A stretch of DNA of 64,000 nt from Drechslerella dactyloides (Eukaryota; Ascomycota; Orbiliomycetes; Orbiliales; Orbiliaceae). The notes beneath the pieces were generated by a model. That model was not told the origin of the DNA. It ran no database searches and saw only the letters and a list, made by a program, of their open reading frames with translations. Position numbers and translations under genes: made by a program. The stretch is taken from NCBI GenBank assembly GCA_020064725.1, contig JAGTWJ010000001.1, forward strand, positions 4,030,001-4,094,000. The letters run 5' to 3'. Shown here one piece after another: positions 34,101 through 46,662 of this stretch (position 1 is its first letter; every line of letters starts with the position of its first letter).

Positions 34101-35224
34101 TTCTTAGCCTTCCACCATGGGTGCATTTCCCGTTCATCGGTATCCTCAGGTAGAGACTCGGGAGGAGGCGTCTTGTTGACAACTGTGATAAATAATGTCG
34201 CCCATCCAACAATTGACTCTTGTTCACGGAGTGTGGCTAGGAGTTCATACTAGAAATCGGCTTTATGTTAATTCCAAGATCTTATAATCCATGGAAGAGG
34301 CTGCGCATGCGCGGCCTGGGGCACTTAAACTTACGTATATAGCATGCTTGTAGCTCTTGAATATTAACCTGAGCATTTCACCAGAATCGGTATCGTTCTG
34401 CTCTGCAAGTTTGCTTCCTATGCCCAGGATCAGAGGGAATGTGACCTTGATGACACCCTCCAATTCCTCCCTCTTCTCTGCTGCACTCTTAAGCCGGTAG
34501 ACCCGACAGATGGCTAGCAGACATTGCAACCCGGAGAATACGGACGAGGCATCGTTTGCTTGCAGGAGAGAGATCGTGTTGTGCATGTACGTAGGCCATT
34601 TGTCGGGGAAGTCGTAGTGCAGGATCTTACCCATCATGGGCAGCATCTGCTGGCGGACTTTGTTGTTGGAACGCGTGAGGGTGGGGATAAGTCGATCTCT
34701 GAACGCAGGTTTTTCGTTTTCCGGGATCGGTGCGATTTTGGTGTCTATTGCGGGTTCCCATGATCGAAGGACTTTATTCTTCAAGTATAAGACAGCTAAT
34801 GCGCGAGAGAAACACGATGGCGGATTAGGAGGACGGGTCTTTCAAAGATATGTCTGTCGATAGCTCTCGAGTCGCACTTCTAGAGCGTCTCGAGCTGTTT
34901 TGGCATGGCTCACCAGATAGACGGATGTTTTCGTCGTGGTCAGCGTCAACGATCTGTAGTAGAGCTCCAATGAAGTTCGGAGCTTGCTCTGCCTATAGTG
35001 CACAAGCCGTTACCCGCAAAGCGAGACGATTGCGGATGGAGGCGTCAGCAAGGGTTATCCGTGGTGTTGACGCTGGGTGAGCATGCAAGCAAGCGCCGCA
35101 CTCTCTTTTTTAATCGCGGGGAACCCACTTGTTTAAGCTGTTGCTCGGCATTCCGGCGAATCTCCAGGGTCTGATCGAAGGTCTCGAGAATGGACTGCCT
35201 GAGGATGGGGTTTATCTGATCCAT
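31183..35224 (-). CDS. Importin-beta family karyopherin (Sxm1/Nmd5, importin-7/8 type)
   Basis: Thirteen exons are modelled on the minus strand: 35129-35224, 34914-34992, 34335-34795, 34065-34249, 33814-34002, 33600-33745, 33422-33542, 33127-33361, 32569-33055, 31825-32505, 31579-31745, 31389-31515 and 31183-31325. They encode 1038 residues, the normal size for this class. The N-terminal region has the importin-beta HEAT start (ILRQSILETFDQTLEIRRNAE, APNFIGALLQI, then LKNKVLRSW). Close to the C-terminus there is an acidic segment (DGYPSDSDNEWEGDGDESWE), typical of Nmd5/importin-7, and the end reads MENIGKAAV. These karyopherins bring ribosomal proteins, TFIIS, Lhp1 and MAP kinases into the nucleus with Ran. 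I cannot decide between Sxm1 and Nmd5; filamentous ascomycetes often have one gene. Confidence 0.9.
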
Positions 35225-35826
35225 GTTGGAGGCGGTCTTTGGTCACCCAGCCGTGTGGGTAACTGGTGCAGAGTTTCCTGCTGGAGGGTGTAGATGGCAG
35301 ACTTGTGTAGCGGCCCTCGACAGCTGAAGCTCTCGTGAAGCTGATTGACTGGCTAGCCTGTTCGATCGAAGGGGGCTGGATTCGACTGGATCGGGCGTGG
35401 TTTTGCTGGCTGCTGTGCTCTGCCTGCTCGCAGTCGGGGCGTGGAGCTGTGGAGTGAGGAAGGGTTAAGAAGGAAGCAGTTTGGTGGTGTTGGTGGGGGC
35501 GCAGATTTTATTTTGACAAGTGATTCTTCTGGCGTCGTTGCCAGCTAGCTGTAAAGCGAGAAATTCACGACGGGGCCAGATAAACCACCGCATTATCTTT
35601 CTCTCGACGCCGTGTCTTTTGCTTGGCCTCATCCAGACAGCTGCAGGTGGGCGATGGGCAGCTTAAGCTTCTGCTCGCTCGTCACCGACGTCGAGACACG
35701 TGCGCGCACGGGTTCTCAGGGGCACTTTGGCTAGCTACTTCAGTATACCTGTCATCAATTGGCTGCATGCATGCATTACACTTTGCTTATTTAGAAATAA
35801 TGTATGGAGGCCTGTCGCCGCTGGAT
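35225..35826. promoter_or_regulatory. Importin promoter and ski2 3' flank
   Basis: About 600 bp between a minus-strand start and the ski2 stop. No coding sequence was seen. Confidence 0.45.
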
Positions 35827-38800
35827 TTAGAAATACAGAGACCCGCACGATATAATGTCCCGCCGTATCATCTCCTGGCACTTCTCGGCCTTCTGGTACA
35901 GCGCGGGATCTCCAATGATCCGGGCGGCGTTTCTGACTTCTCTGCAAGTCTCGTCTAGTCGCGTGATAACGCGCACGATCGTGCCTTCCAGCACGTCCGT
36001 CAGATCCGTGATACGCTCGAACGTCATCCCCTTCGCCCACTCATACACAACTTCCATCAGCCCGAACCTTGGCCGGCTCTCAAAGTCGTCCGTATCGGCG
36101 TTCAGTAACACTTGGTGCTTTGTCTGGATTTCGTTAACCCGGCTGGCGATCTCCAAAATCTTCTCCTTACCCCTCTCGAGCTTTGGCGGCACCACAGGCG
36201 TCGTATCCGTCTTTTCCTGAAAGACAAAGGCGGACAACAGGGCAACCATCTCCTCAGGCTCAAAGTCGGCTAGAGTGTTTTCAAGGATGAGCTCAGTCAA
36301 AACGAGCTCGTTTGTGGAATTGATCTCGCATGCGACCCTTCCTTTGAGCTGGACTCTCGCGTCCTCATCGATGAACTGCAAGTCCTGGAGCACCAGGATC
36401 CGTTGTTCGTAGTCTGGTAAAAGCTGGAGGTTCTGATCTGATATCAATTGCTTCAGATTTCGAATCTCCTCCTGAAGCTTGTATTCTTCGTGTCTGGCTC
36501 TGAAGTGCTTGGTGAAATTGGGACAGGCCAGACATTTGCATTTATTGATCTTTTGCAAAGCCACTCTTCGAGCTTTGAAGACCTCCTGGAATTGCATGTC
36601 GCGGATCTTCGTCCAGTCGTTCTCGTTCCACTTTGCGTCACCCCAGTTCTGCGCTATGTCTTTCAGTTCCAGAGCCAGCTGTCTTACCGCATTTGCTCGA
36701 CCGGTTCGAGCTTCGCTGATGCGTGTCTCCACGACGGTTTTGGAAATGTATTCGATCTGCGAAAGCGGTACTTGTGCTTCTCTGATTTTGCTCCTGTCCG
36801 CTCCTATATCTCGTATCACAGAAGCAAACAACTGGTTGAAGGGTATCACGTCGCTGGGTATTTTCTGGTCATTGCCTCCCGTAAGTTTCATGACCTGCAT
36901 GAACGGGTTATTGCCTAAAGACGAGCCGGTCCGTATCAAAGCGCCCACAGTCCGGGTGCCCTTCTCATCCTGAATGATGATCACTCTCCCAGAGGCAAAC
37001 ATGCGCTTGCCTTGTGGATTCTTCAGGGCGAGCGCGTGCATTTCTTGCGTCAACCGTTTATAATCCATAGCTGCATTGTGCAGAAGATCCAAATCCTCGT
37101 TGCAGTAAGAACAGTCCTCCCTGGTGAGCCGTTTCAGGTCCTCTTCATTTGCACTGACCATTTTTTGGTGTTCTGGGAGTAGAGTTTGGGTTGCATTTTC
37201 GCTGAAACTCCGCTTGATCATTTCTTCGATCTTGAGAGCCTCAACTCGAAGCAAGTTTAGAATCATGTTGTAGGTGAGACGGAATTGGCTCTGCAATTTC
37301 GTTGGTTGTCCGAGTATCATGGTCTTGAGGGTGCTCGAGGCCGGAACCTCATCTCCACTCCCAACAATGATAACTGTTCCCGAACTATCGAGACCTCTGC
37401 GACCAGCTCTTCCCGCCATTTGTATATATTCACCAGATAGAAGGTCCCGAAAAGATCTGCCATCGTGCTTCCGGATTCCAGAAAAGACAACAGTGCGTGT
37501 TGGGAGATTCAAGCCCTAAGAAGATTATGAGAACGCGAAAGGGCTTCGTCGAAAAGAAAGATGATGGAGAAACAAGAGCTTACCATAGCAAAAGTCTCAG
37601 TAGCAAACAGGACCTTCACGAGGGACTTTGCGAAAAGTATTTCAACCATCTCCTTCACGATTGGCAACAGACCGCCGTGGTGTACAGCAATGCCCCTCGC
37701 TAAAAGGTCTCGCAAGCGGCGAATTTGCGGGAGCTGCCTGTCTTCAACACGCAGTCTGGCGATGGATTTCTCCACTATCATATGAATTGCGCTCTTCTCG
37801 TTGGCCGTACAATAGTCCAGATTTGACAGAGCATCGGCATTTTCTTCACATCGCTTCTTTGAGAAGACGAATATGCACCCTGGAAGCAAATCCTCTTTCT
37901 TGAGGTATTGTACCGAGTGAACCCATAGGTTTTTGTCCTGGTTTGCAGTTGTCCTGCCGCCTCTGCCGCCTCGATTAAACGAGGAAGCGCCGCTAATGCC
38001 TCGCATCATATTTGGGCCTTTGCCGCCGCGGTGGCCTTGACCGCCTCGCTGGTATTGGCCGCCCCTCTGACCGCCCCTCTGGCTGCTACCACCACGGCCA
38101 CCTTGCGGTGAGTCTTTCGGCCTCTCATCCTTTTTCCCGGACATGGCGTCGCCAGCCGCCTTCCAGCCTGTTTCAAGGAACTTCTTGTGTTGATCAACGA
38201 TTTTGTGCATCTGATTGCCTGCCCAAAGGTAGTGTTCTAGAGGAACCGGCCGCTTTGGTGTCGAAATAACATATATATCCTTCTTTTTTGTCCTGCCTAC
38301 CCACGTCGCGAACTCATAAGTGTTTGGCACAGTCGCGGAGAGCAGAATAAGATTGACGTGGTCTGGCAGCATGATGATGACTTCCTCCCATACCACACCT
38401 CTCTCCTGATCGTTAACGTAATGAACCTCGTCGAATATCACAAACTCCACGTCCCGGATCAAATCCGCTCCCCGGTAAAGCATGCTTCGCAGAATTTCGG
38501 TGGTCATTATCAGGCAGCTGGCCTCTGGGTTGATCTGAACGTCGCCAGTCAAGATTCCGACATCCTCAAATATGCCTCTGAAATCTCTGAACTTTTGATT
38601 GCTCAGAGCTTTGATGGGTGACGTGTAGATAGCCTTCGTCATGTGCTTTGACGCCAATGCGATGGCATACTCTGCAACGACTGTCTTCCCGGCCGACGTA
38701 TGAGCGGCCACGAAGACCGAGTCTCCGTTTTCGAGATGGTAAACCGCCTCTTTCTGGAAATTGTCGAGTTCAAATGGCCATTCTCTCGCCATGTTAGGCA

Positions 38801-39771
38801 CGAGCTCTCTGAAATTCGTAAGGTCTTGATTGATGTCAACCATGTGCGCCCATTCTTTGCCACGCGACTTGGCAGAGGAGGAAGCCAGCGGACCTCTCGG
38901 AGCAAGGAACGGAAACTCGACTGGTAGCAGATCATCTATAGCCTCAAGTTCGGAGACAGCATGAGAAACAGGCTTTGTTGGTTGATCCTTTTGAACTGTT
39001 TCCGTCGGCTTGCGTATCGGCTTGAGGTCGCCGAATTGAAACAACTCCGGGTCATAGCCGTCAGCATCGGTAGCACCGTCCTCTAGTTTCAGTCCTCTCA
39101 ACAGGCCAGGAGCGACCTGCAGCGTGCCATAGCTGTTGAGTATTGCGTCTTGCGCGGCTTCAGTATATTCAAGGTCTTCCGCTCGCTCATTGGCGGTTCC
39201 TACATCCAATCCACCAGGAGAGAAAGGAAAAAAGCCCGCCTTTCCGCGAACAAAGTCGGCTTTGTTACCAGGTTTCCGAAGCAGAGATGTCGAATTCTTG
39301 GCGGTGATTGACTGAGCAGGGATCGAGACTTCTTTGTAACCAGTGACTCGGCCTTCAAGTCCTTCACGCGTGAATCGAATAACTGTCCTTGTCATGGTGG
39401 GAGCCAGGGCGAACAGGGAGTAGTAATCTGGAGGGTCGTCCCATCGTCTAACCGCGGAGAGGATGTCGTCAGGACCAACAATTCATCAAGTAGATGCGAA
39501 CAAAGCATGGAGGGAGGTGTATCGGTCAGAAATTTCAATGGGCGCCACACTCTTGTAATCGGTTCAGCCATTCCACCGGAAAGTGCTCCTGGGGAGTGAG
39601 GAAGTCATTTTCGAGCTCCCTCAGGATATCTTCCTCAGACCGGTCAAGTGGGGCTCGGGCCTTCGGCAGATGAAGGGCTGTATCTATATCGAGACTGGGA
39701 TCTCGAGACTGGCTGAGATTGATATCGAGGCGTTTCAGCGCTGCCAGCGCGGAAGACACGTCGTATTCCAT
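35827..39771 (-). CDS. ski2: Ski2-type DExH RNA helicase of the Ski complex
   Basis: Three exons (39551-39771, 37584-39447, 35827-37515) encode 1257 residues. Ski2 with Ski3 and Ski8 unwinds mRNA and feeds it to the cytoplasmic exosome. Motifs in order are FQKEAVYHLENGDSVFVAAH with ASAGKT-type Walker A (TSAGKT), TSPIKALSNQKFRD, FDEVHYVND (DEVH box), LLSATVPN, then GIAVHHGGLLP, LFATETFAMGLNLP and GRAGRRGLD. The C-terminal third is the Ski2/Mtr4 arch and DSHCT-type helical domain. An RGG-rich insert (about 38000-38110) follows the EHYLWAG region. Such a linker occurs in other fungal Ski2 proteins and separates it from Mtr4. Intron 1 restores LQERWDDPPDYYSLF, a Ski2 N-terminal motif. The start lies 176 bp from a divergent complex I gene. 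Confidence 0.93.
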
Positions 39772-39947
39772 GGTGTGATGAAGTTGGTATGGTGGAGACG
39801 AGTTGGGTTGCGTTTTATCGGGAGTTCTCGCTATCTAAATTTCCTAGAAGCAACCACCAACAGATGAGCCGAACATCACGTTGAGTCAACCTCCACGCCA
39901 ACGTCGAGCGTCCTGCTCTGCCATATACTCCAGCCTCAATTGCCAAG

Positions 39948-40895
39948 ATGGCCGTTCCGCCGAAGAAAATCAATCACCCCTATCCTGTAAGTGTCGGATC
40001 CTACTCCTTGAGAAACATCTCCATCAAGTTCGCCGGCTAACCTACGCGGTGCTGCAGCTCATCGATAACGATCCGTACGCCTCCCTCCCCGCATTATCTT
40101 CCCACTTGTGTCGGGCCCACGTTGCTGACACATTACCGACCGTCATTCGCGCAAATTAGATACTTTGGCCGCGTCCTGAAATACTTCAGGGTGTCCGACT
40201 ATGCGACAATTGTCGGCTCGACCGCCTTCGCGCCCGGCGCCTACTGGCTCATGGATTACTGTTCGCCGGCATACATGAGCCGGGAGGCTCTCAGGTCAGG
40301 AATGCGAAATTGCGGTGTCATCGGCCTCACCGGAGGATTCTTACTTGCCTACCAACGAAGCTCATGTACGCTGCATTGTCAAGTCACCCCTTCCGCTCTT
40401 GGCCTCCGTCCGTGGATCTGTCGCCTCATGCCCAGATTCAGAGACGCCAGATGTAGCCTATGCAAATGCTGATTTTTTCCCCCCCGCAATTCCGGTAGTA
40501 CGGTTCTGGGGTTGGACTGAAAACGAGCGAGAGGTTCAGATGGATATGCGAGAGATGGTCGACAAGGTCAAACGGAAGGAGCCTTTGTACGGAGAAACAT
40601 CTCTTACACCGTACATGCAGGGAGTTGCGGCAAGAAACAGCCGCTATTCGCAGCTCATGTTCTATGTCTTCCCATGGTTCAACCTCGCGAACCACGATCA
40701 GGTAGGACTTCCGATTATCTCTGCTTTCTATCGCGGTTTAGAGAGCAACGCCGGCAAGGTACCTATATAACTAGGAACAAGACGCTGATACTTCAATTTT
40801 TATAGCACGGTGTTGACACTGCAAAATATTACAAAGCTGCTGAAGAAGAGATGGAGAGGGAGAGGCTCACAAAAGAGGGACATAGCTCTGGTTGA
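39948..40895 (+). CDS. NADH:ubiquinone oxidoreductase 21 kDa subunit (complex I)
   Basis: Five exons (39948-39986, 40058-40074, 40160-40365, 40499-40701, 40806-40895) encode 184 residues. The family is the Neurospora nuo-21 type accessory subunit. Matching blocks are LIDNDPYFGRVLKYFRVSDY, a hydrophobic central segment with GLTGGFLLAYQRSS, RFWGWTENEREVQMD, PYMQGVAARNSRY and FPWFNLANHDQHGVDTAKYY. The protein is an accessory subunit of the mitochondrial inner-membrane complex. Exon 2 is a 17 nt microexon coding for LIDNDP, an invariant part of the family start. The gene is divergent from ski2 with a short 176 bp shared upstream region. Confidence 0.92.
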
Positions 40896-41183
40896 TTTCC
40901 CAGCCTCTTCGGGTTTGCAAATAACTGCTGAAAACGCAGCGTTTAACTTATATCTACCAGATGCCAGTCCATACACGTTCTAAGCTCGGTTTTCTGCTTA
41001 GGTTCATGTTTCATCATATCATTTTTATGCCAGCGCGGAGGTTAAATTTCGGACGGAAACGTGACTGTTTTACGGCCTTCGACGCTTTTGAAACAACCAA
41101 CAGGTAGAGTCCTTCCTGGAGGCCTTCCGCTGTGTATTATGTATATAACCACATGTCCAACATCTCGCGCTAAAATATGTTAT

Positions 41184-43264
41184 TCAAATGGATTTCAACA
41201 GTAGATCCAGCGGCTTGCTCCCATCTTCACCTTCCCATTTGTATTTTTCATCTTGACCACTACCAACCGTCCAACGGATGGCGAGATAATCGGCTTCTAC
41301 CTCTACCCTAAGGCGCTTATATTGACTTAGTTCTCCTCTCTGAGTCATCTCATTACTCATGGCAACTTGGCCCCATTCACTACTACTGGTTTGAATATGG
41401 TTGATGATGCTATGTTCCAAACACCATCGCAGATAGCGCTGAACTTCCGCCTGGGAAGTAAATACGTTGTTACCCATTAGTGTCGCACAGCTTCCATCAT
41501 GGGCTGTTTGGACAACGAATCGAGTACCGAAGATCGATGGTCCAAGGAGCGTCTGGATCAAAACGATCACTTTCCAAGTTCCTGGAAAGATAATTGTAGC
41601 TTTAGATTCCAGAAATCCAATCAAGGAGTCTATTGTAGCTTCAACATTGTCCGGATCTTTAGAAATGATATTATGGCATCTCTCCAAGCTGATGTGCGCT
41701 TTGAGAGAAGCTGAGTTTGCATAACGACACAGACTGCCAGTCGATGATTTGAATTCATCAGTATTGTCTTGGTGGCGGAGGTGCGATGCAATAGGTCGAA
41801 GGAGGATCAAGGGCAAGTTAGGCAAGGGCCTGTTAAGCATTGGTGGCGGGAGACGACGTCGTTTGAGATTCTGTCGATGTGCGTGAGATAAAAGTAGATG
41901 CAAAGCCATAGATATGCCCTGTGCCAAGGGGTCGTCTATTGTAGAAGAGGCCTCCGATGACATGTCTGCATTATTCATCTGTGGAGATCATTGGGTCAGT
42001 TCAAAGGTGTTTCAGCCGTTCTAAAGGTGTATTCTCACCATATCAATGACGACTGAGGCGCCGGGACCCAGCTCGAAAGTAATAGCCTCATCTGTATTGC
42101 GGAAACCCAAGTTTGCTAGTGCTCTCGCTTCGCGAGCAATCTCGAGAAAAAGCTCGTGTTCATATGCGTAATTTCTGGAAGTTCGGATCATGCTGGTGAT
42201 GCCCGAAGTCTGACTGTCGTCTGCAAATGGCTTCGAGACACCTGTTATTTTTCCATGTCGTGATATTCGAACTCGGACCGCGCTACGATTTGCGTTTCCA
42301 TGACCGAGGTCCTGCATCGTGATGGCTCCATCAGAACCCTTTCGGAGTACCCCCAACCCACGATACTTCTCGTCCGCGCCAGCTACACTTTCTGTTAGAC
42401 CCGTCTCAAGTCATAGAACAGGAAACCGGAGTACTGCGAGGATACTCACCTTCTGAAAACCCAAATCGAACCCCCAGGCTTTGCGAATCTCGCTGAACCC
42501 GGCAAATAGCCCAGCCCTCTCGCTTCACATCTAGAACATCTTCCCAGTACATTTCCTCTCTTTCAGACTCTTGGGCCAGTCGCGACGCTGCGGCTAGTAG
42601 AGAGCCCGCAGATTGCGCCAAAGCCTCGGATCTCCAGCCTTTTGAAATTGTGCCGTAGTCGTGCTTTTGTGATCCGCCCTGGTCCTTCTGTCGTATCGAC
42701 TCTGCCCCCAAAGTACCGCTTGGGACATTGTCCTTGAGATGTCGAGACATAGAGGCATCGGCTTGCGCTGGTCGGACGTTGGAAAGGAGTAAAGAAACAA
42801 AATCCAGAGCATACATGGCTTCAAACTGCGCCTGTCTTAGGGTTTAGATGCTTGAGTTAGTTTCTGAACATTGTTGATATCAAATAGAGTCATCGAGTGA
42901 GAAGCTGGGTGCGTGGCTGCAACTGGGAACATGGGTGAGGATATGCTCACTCGACTAGCTTTATCAGCTCCTGTCTCTTGAGACCGAGAGTCTCCCGAGG
43001 GTTGGGCTGCTGTTCGTCCGTGCCATTGGCTTGGTCGTCGTCATCCCGAGAAGCACCTCGACTATCGTCGTCTACAACATCGGAATCTTTTTGATCTTGC
43101 TTTTGTTTTTCAGCTGCTGCAATCTCCTCCTTCAGGCCTTCTTCGCTGACATTTTTGAATGGCCCGCGCTCGTTTTGAATGCGGGGTATTAGGGACGAGA
43201 GCGAGGCCGCGCGAGGGTCTGAGTCGGGCCAGGATGCCAGCGAGAGAAGCAGCTGGTCGTCCAT
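41184..43264 (-). CDS. med17: Mediator complex subunit 17 (Srb4)
   Basis: Four exons (42951-43264, 42450-42835, 42039-42382, 41184-41978) encode 612 residues. Med17 is the scaffold of the Mediator head and contacts RNA polymerase II and TFIIH. Evidence is SLIPRIQNERGPFKNVSEE at the N-terminus, VEQAQFEAMYALDFVSLLLS, the conserved block WAICRVQRDSQSLGVRFGF, then LGVLRKGSDGAITMQ and the AYEHELFLEIAREA helix. The region around residue 75-95 is Asp/Gln-rich low complexity. The start was chosen at the first ATG before the conserved SLIPRI block. The acceptor of intron 1 is CTAAG (not CAG), because only that keeps the frame. Confidence 0.88.
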
Positions 43265-43547
43265 GACTTCTGCTTGGTGTGCATGGAGTCGGATAGTGTC
43301 GTGGGACGGCAGGAAGCGGTTGGCGACGAGAAGGAAGCAGAGATGGTAGTTAGAAGAAGTTAATGATGTCGCGTCGCGTTTCTTGCTCGCAATCCCGATT
43401 ATGTAAGCGTTATATACAGAACGGAGGAAAACTATATTCAAACCCTGCGAACAGCACCATCGGCGAGAGCGAAGCCTAAGAGATGTGTATATCGTAACCA
43501 CTGTGACTTTCGTGACTATCGAAACACTATAGCATAGCCAACATTAC

Positions 43548-43799
43548 TCAAACGCCGGACTGTCCTCGTCGCTGACTCTCGCTCTCCTCAAAAACCTTAG
43601 TCGCGCCCATGAACAGCCCGCCCTGTAAGCCCCCAAGGATCTTGATGTTCTCTGCTTGCGTCGCCGTCATCCTGAGCAGTTCTTCCATATCGGAGAGATT
43701 GGCTTGAAGCTGGGCCAACTGGCTTTGGAGATGTGTGTACTGTCGCGCTTTATAGGCAGAGGATGAGCCAAGGGCGGATGATGCGCCGGCTGTTGACAT
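43548..43799 (-). CDS. hsk3: DASH complex subunit Hsk3
   Basis: A single-exon gene of 83 residues. The block YKARQYTHLQSQLAQLQANL is a coiled coil that matches Hsk3 of the DASH/Dam1 ring, which couples kinetochores to spindle microtubules. The tail GLFMGATKVFEE matches fungal Hsk3 proteins in position. Such short genes are easy to miss. The codon start is the only ATG before the coiled coil. The gene lies between med17 and the divergent TFIIF alpha gene. Confidence 0.8.
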   Translation of the reverse strand: MSTAGASSALGSSSAYKARQYTHLQSQLAQLQANLSDMEELLRMTATQAENIKILGGLQGGLFMGATKVFEESESQRRGQSGV

Positions 43800-44219
43800 A
43801 TCGACCGATTGATGACTTCCAGATGCTCTGAAAGACTCGGAATCAGCGGTTGAAGGATCCTGGTCGGGAGGATAAGGGCTGGTTGGCAGGACTCACAGGA
43901 TCGAAAAACGCTTGAAGCTTGGGAGTCAGTGAGCGAGGTGATTCGGCTGCCGTTTGTCTGCGCGGCGACTCGCTTGTTTAACTTAGGTTTCTTGGGCTGC
44001 CACCAGCGCCGCTTAACTTCCCTCCTACTAAACCACCATCATCACCATCGCTAGGGATCCCGACATCACCTTCGCCGTTCCGTCTTCGCATTGTTGGGCG
44101 CGCCCCGCCATTCGAGAACGCATAACGCATAGTGTCTCCGAAATCAGCGACGGCCCAGAGAACTTCGCGACGACTACCACTCGGGCGGGCAAGCAAGGCT
44201 CGCCCCCAAACTACGCGCT
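43800..44219. promoter_or_regulatory. Divergent promoter hsk3 / TFIIF alpha
   Basis: 420 bp between divergent starts. Possible leader introns exist on the hsk3 side (GTGAGTCCTGCC-type donor), but nothing is certain. Confidence 0.4.
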
Positions 44220-46662
44220 ATGGCGTCGCCTGCACCTCCATCCACTACGGCCCCGAAAACCGCACCTGGGCCTAATGGTCCTCATCCCATACGCAAAATT
44301 CGCCGCGCTACCGGAGACCCGCTCGTCAGACCAAAACCGAGGAAACCGCCTCCGAAGAAAGCACCAGGGCCAGCTCCTGCCGCTACCAAACCCGCAGTCA
44401 AGGAGGAAACCGAGCCCGATGATGACCCATCAACTTATATCGAATACAAGCTTGTCACCACGAAGAAGGCTCTCCTGCGCAACATGCGCTTCCATTGCAT
44501 GCGGCTATATTCGAAAAATGAAGTCAATATCATGGACCCAGAGGAATTCATCCGACCGATCAAGCTGCACCGTCGTGACCCTCGCGGGCCTCTGCAGGGC
44601 GGGAAAATAGAACCTGGAAGCGACTCCGTTATGCTAGACCCTGACGAAAAGGATATTGACCCAGAGGAGAAAGCTAAACGAGAGGCAGAAAAGGCAGAAA
44701 AAGAGAGGCAACAGGCAGAGAACTTAGCCAGGATCGCGCCGCACGGCGGTGCCGTCAAGCAAAAGAAGAACATGTTCAAGAAGAAGACCCAGCAGGTTTT
44801 TCAGAGAGACGAAGAGGAGCGTCGGCTCAAATATGAGGAATACTTCCCTTGGTTCATCGAGGACTACGAGAACAAGAACACCTGGATTGGAAATCTGGAA
44901 GGCGGGCTCAGCGGAACTTCTGTCATGCTGGTGATGGATGAAGGCATGTTTAAGATGATCCCAGTGGAGAAATTCTACAGGTTTCAACCACGAAATACTT
45001 TCAAAACTCTGTCAGCCGACCAAGCCGAAGCTGCAATGAAGCAGAAAGAGCGATTGAACAGATGGTTCATGGATGTAACGAAGACGGAGGAGAAAGAGGC
45101 GAAAATGAAGGAAGAGCGGGAAAATATGCGTGCGACAAAGAGGCTTTATACTGTCAAGGGAGATCGTTTAGAGGGCCGCGAAGCAAAACCGGGATTCACA
45201 GATGCCGACGAACTGGACTTTGAGGAGGATTTTGCCGACGATGAAGCACCACCTATCATAGAAGGCGACGAGGAAGAATTGAAGTCTGCTACTGTATGTT
45301 ATAGGCTCCTGTGATTCCGGGATCTCTTTGCTGACTTGACACAGAAAAAAATGCAACGAGAGCAGCTCTCCGCCAATATCTTTGATATCAGAGACGAGAA
45401 AGATTACGAAAGGGAGGAAACTGAGAAGCTGGCGTTGGAGAAGTCGAGAAAGGATCATGGTCGCAAAGTCAAGAAATATCTCAAACAGCGAGAGAAGAAC
45501 TTGATCTACGACACCGATTCCGACGAGAATCCCTATGCTTCTTCGGTAAGTCCAATGGACGGCCTCTGACTTTGGGTTACCCTCTGGACTAGACATAACT
45601 AACATCAGATCCAGGAAGAGTCGGTTGACAGCGATGAAGAAGCTGCCAAGAAAGAGGAGGAGGAGAAACGAAAGGCAGCAGAGAAAGCTGCAAAAGACAA
45701 AGAAGAGGAAGAGCGAAAGAGAGAGAGGCAAGAGCAGAAGGAAGCGGAGGAAGCCATGAAGTCTTTGAAAGCCGCCGCTGCGGGGAAGGCGGCAGCCCAG
45801 CCAGGCACGTCCTCTTCTACCACTACTGCTGCTACCACCACCACCACTACCACCACTACTACCAACGTCACACCTCCTTCCACTACCACTACCACTACCA
45901 CAACCCCAAACAAGCATCCGACAGCAACGGCTAAGACGTTGAAACGATCCGGCTCTCCAGGTGCAGCGGACTCAGGCGCCGAATCAGCACAGCCTAGCAA
46001 ACGAATAAAGAAGGAAGACCAACCAGCTACCGGGAAGTCACTTGTTACCGCGAACGGGCAGGGCCCGAATCCTAACAGTCGCTTGATAACAATCAAGCGA
46101 GACCCCGACAGCACAGTATCTCCTCCGCCCGTTGCGACCAAAGGCAAGAACCCCAAGAAACGCAGAAATCCCATCGGCGCTGGTAGCGGCAGCGAATACG
46201 AAACAGGCGGCGAGATGTCAGATGGTGCAGCCAGCGACGGCGGCAAAGCCGCAAAGAGAGTCAGGCAGATGAGTACAGACTCCACGAGCAGTGCGCCAGT
46301 CCGTTCTGGCAGCCCGCCTGGGAAGCCGGGCACTCTTGGTAAGAAGTCTCGTTCTGGGTCTCCGGATGCTAGCGCTCAAGGTATGCACTTGAAAGCCACC
46401 CTCATCTTCTCGTATCGCGCCGCCCGCCCACTACTAACGCGCTCCCAAACCAGAAAAATCGAAAGGCACCATCACAGAAGAGGAGATCAAGGCTGTACTC
46501 ACTCCGGAGGGTATCGACTTTGCTACTATAAGCAAGAAGTTCCATGGTCGCGTTAACCCCGGCAACAAAGCCGAGTTCTTTAAGAAGCTCAAGGGCCTTA
46601 GTCGGCTGGTGGATGATAGAGAACGAGGAAAGGTCTTCTACCCACGAGAGGAGGCGACCTAG
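44220..46662 (+). CDS. TFIIF alpha subunit (Rap74/Tfg1)
   Basis: Four exons (44220-45293, 45345-45545, 45609-46380, 46454-46662) encode 751 residues. The N-terminal dimerisation domain contains YIEYKLVTTKKALLRNMRFH, EEYFPWFIEDYENKNTWIG and LVMDEGMFKMIPVEKFYRF. A long acidic/basic linker follows. The C-terminal winged helix is ITEEEIKAVLTPEGIDFATI and FHGRVNPGNKAEFFKKLK, ending VFYPREEAT. TFIIF escorts RNA polymerase II to promoters and aids elongation. The linker holds a nearly pure threonine run encoded by ACC/ACT repeats (about 45820-45905), an expansion-prone site. The gene is divergent from hsk3. Confidence 0.93.
45820..45905 (+). repeat. ACC/ACT trinucleotide repeat (poly-Thr tract)
   Basis: Two interrupted runs of ACC, ACT and ACA codons inside TFIIF alpha, with a short non-Thr break (Asn-Val then Pro-Pro-Ser). 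The opposite strand shows poly-Val in one frame, which is only a shadow. Confidence 0.85.

Noticed and set aside
45168..46333. Poly-Val, Phe and Ser-rich frames antisense to TFIIF alpha
   Set aside because: They come from the ACC repeat and Lys/Glu-rich coding sequence read in reverse.
29623..46662. A functional cluster of polymerase II genes (NC2-beta, Med17, TFIIF alpha)
   Set aside because: They are separated by unrelated genes on both strands, so chance proximity is the simplest explanation.
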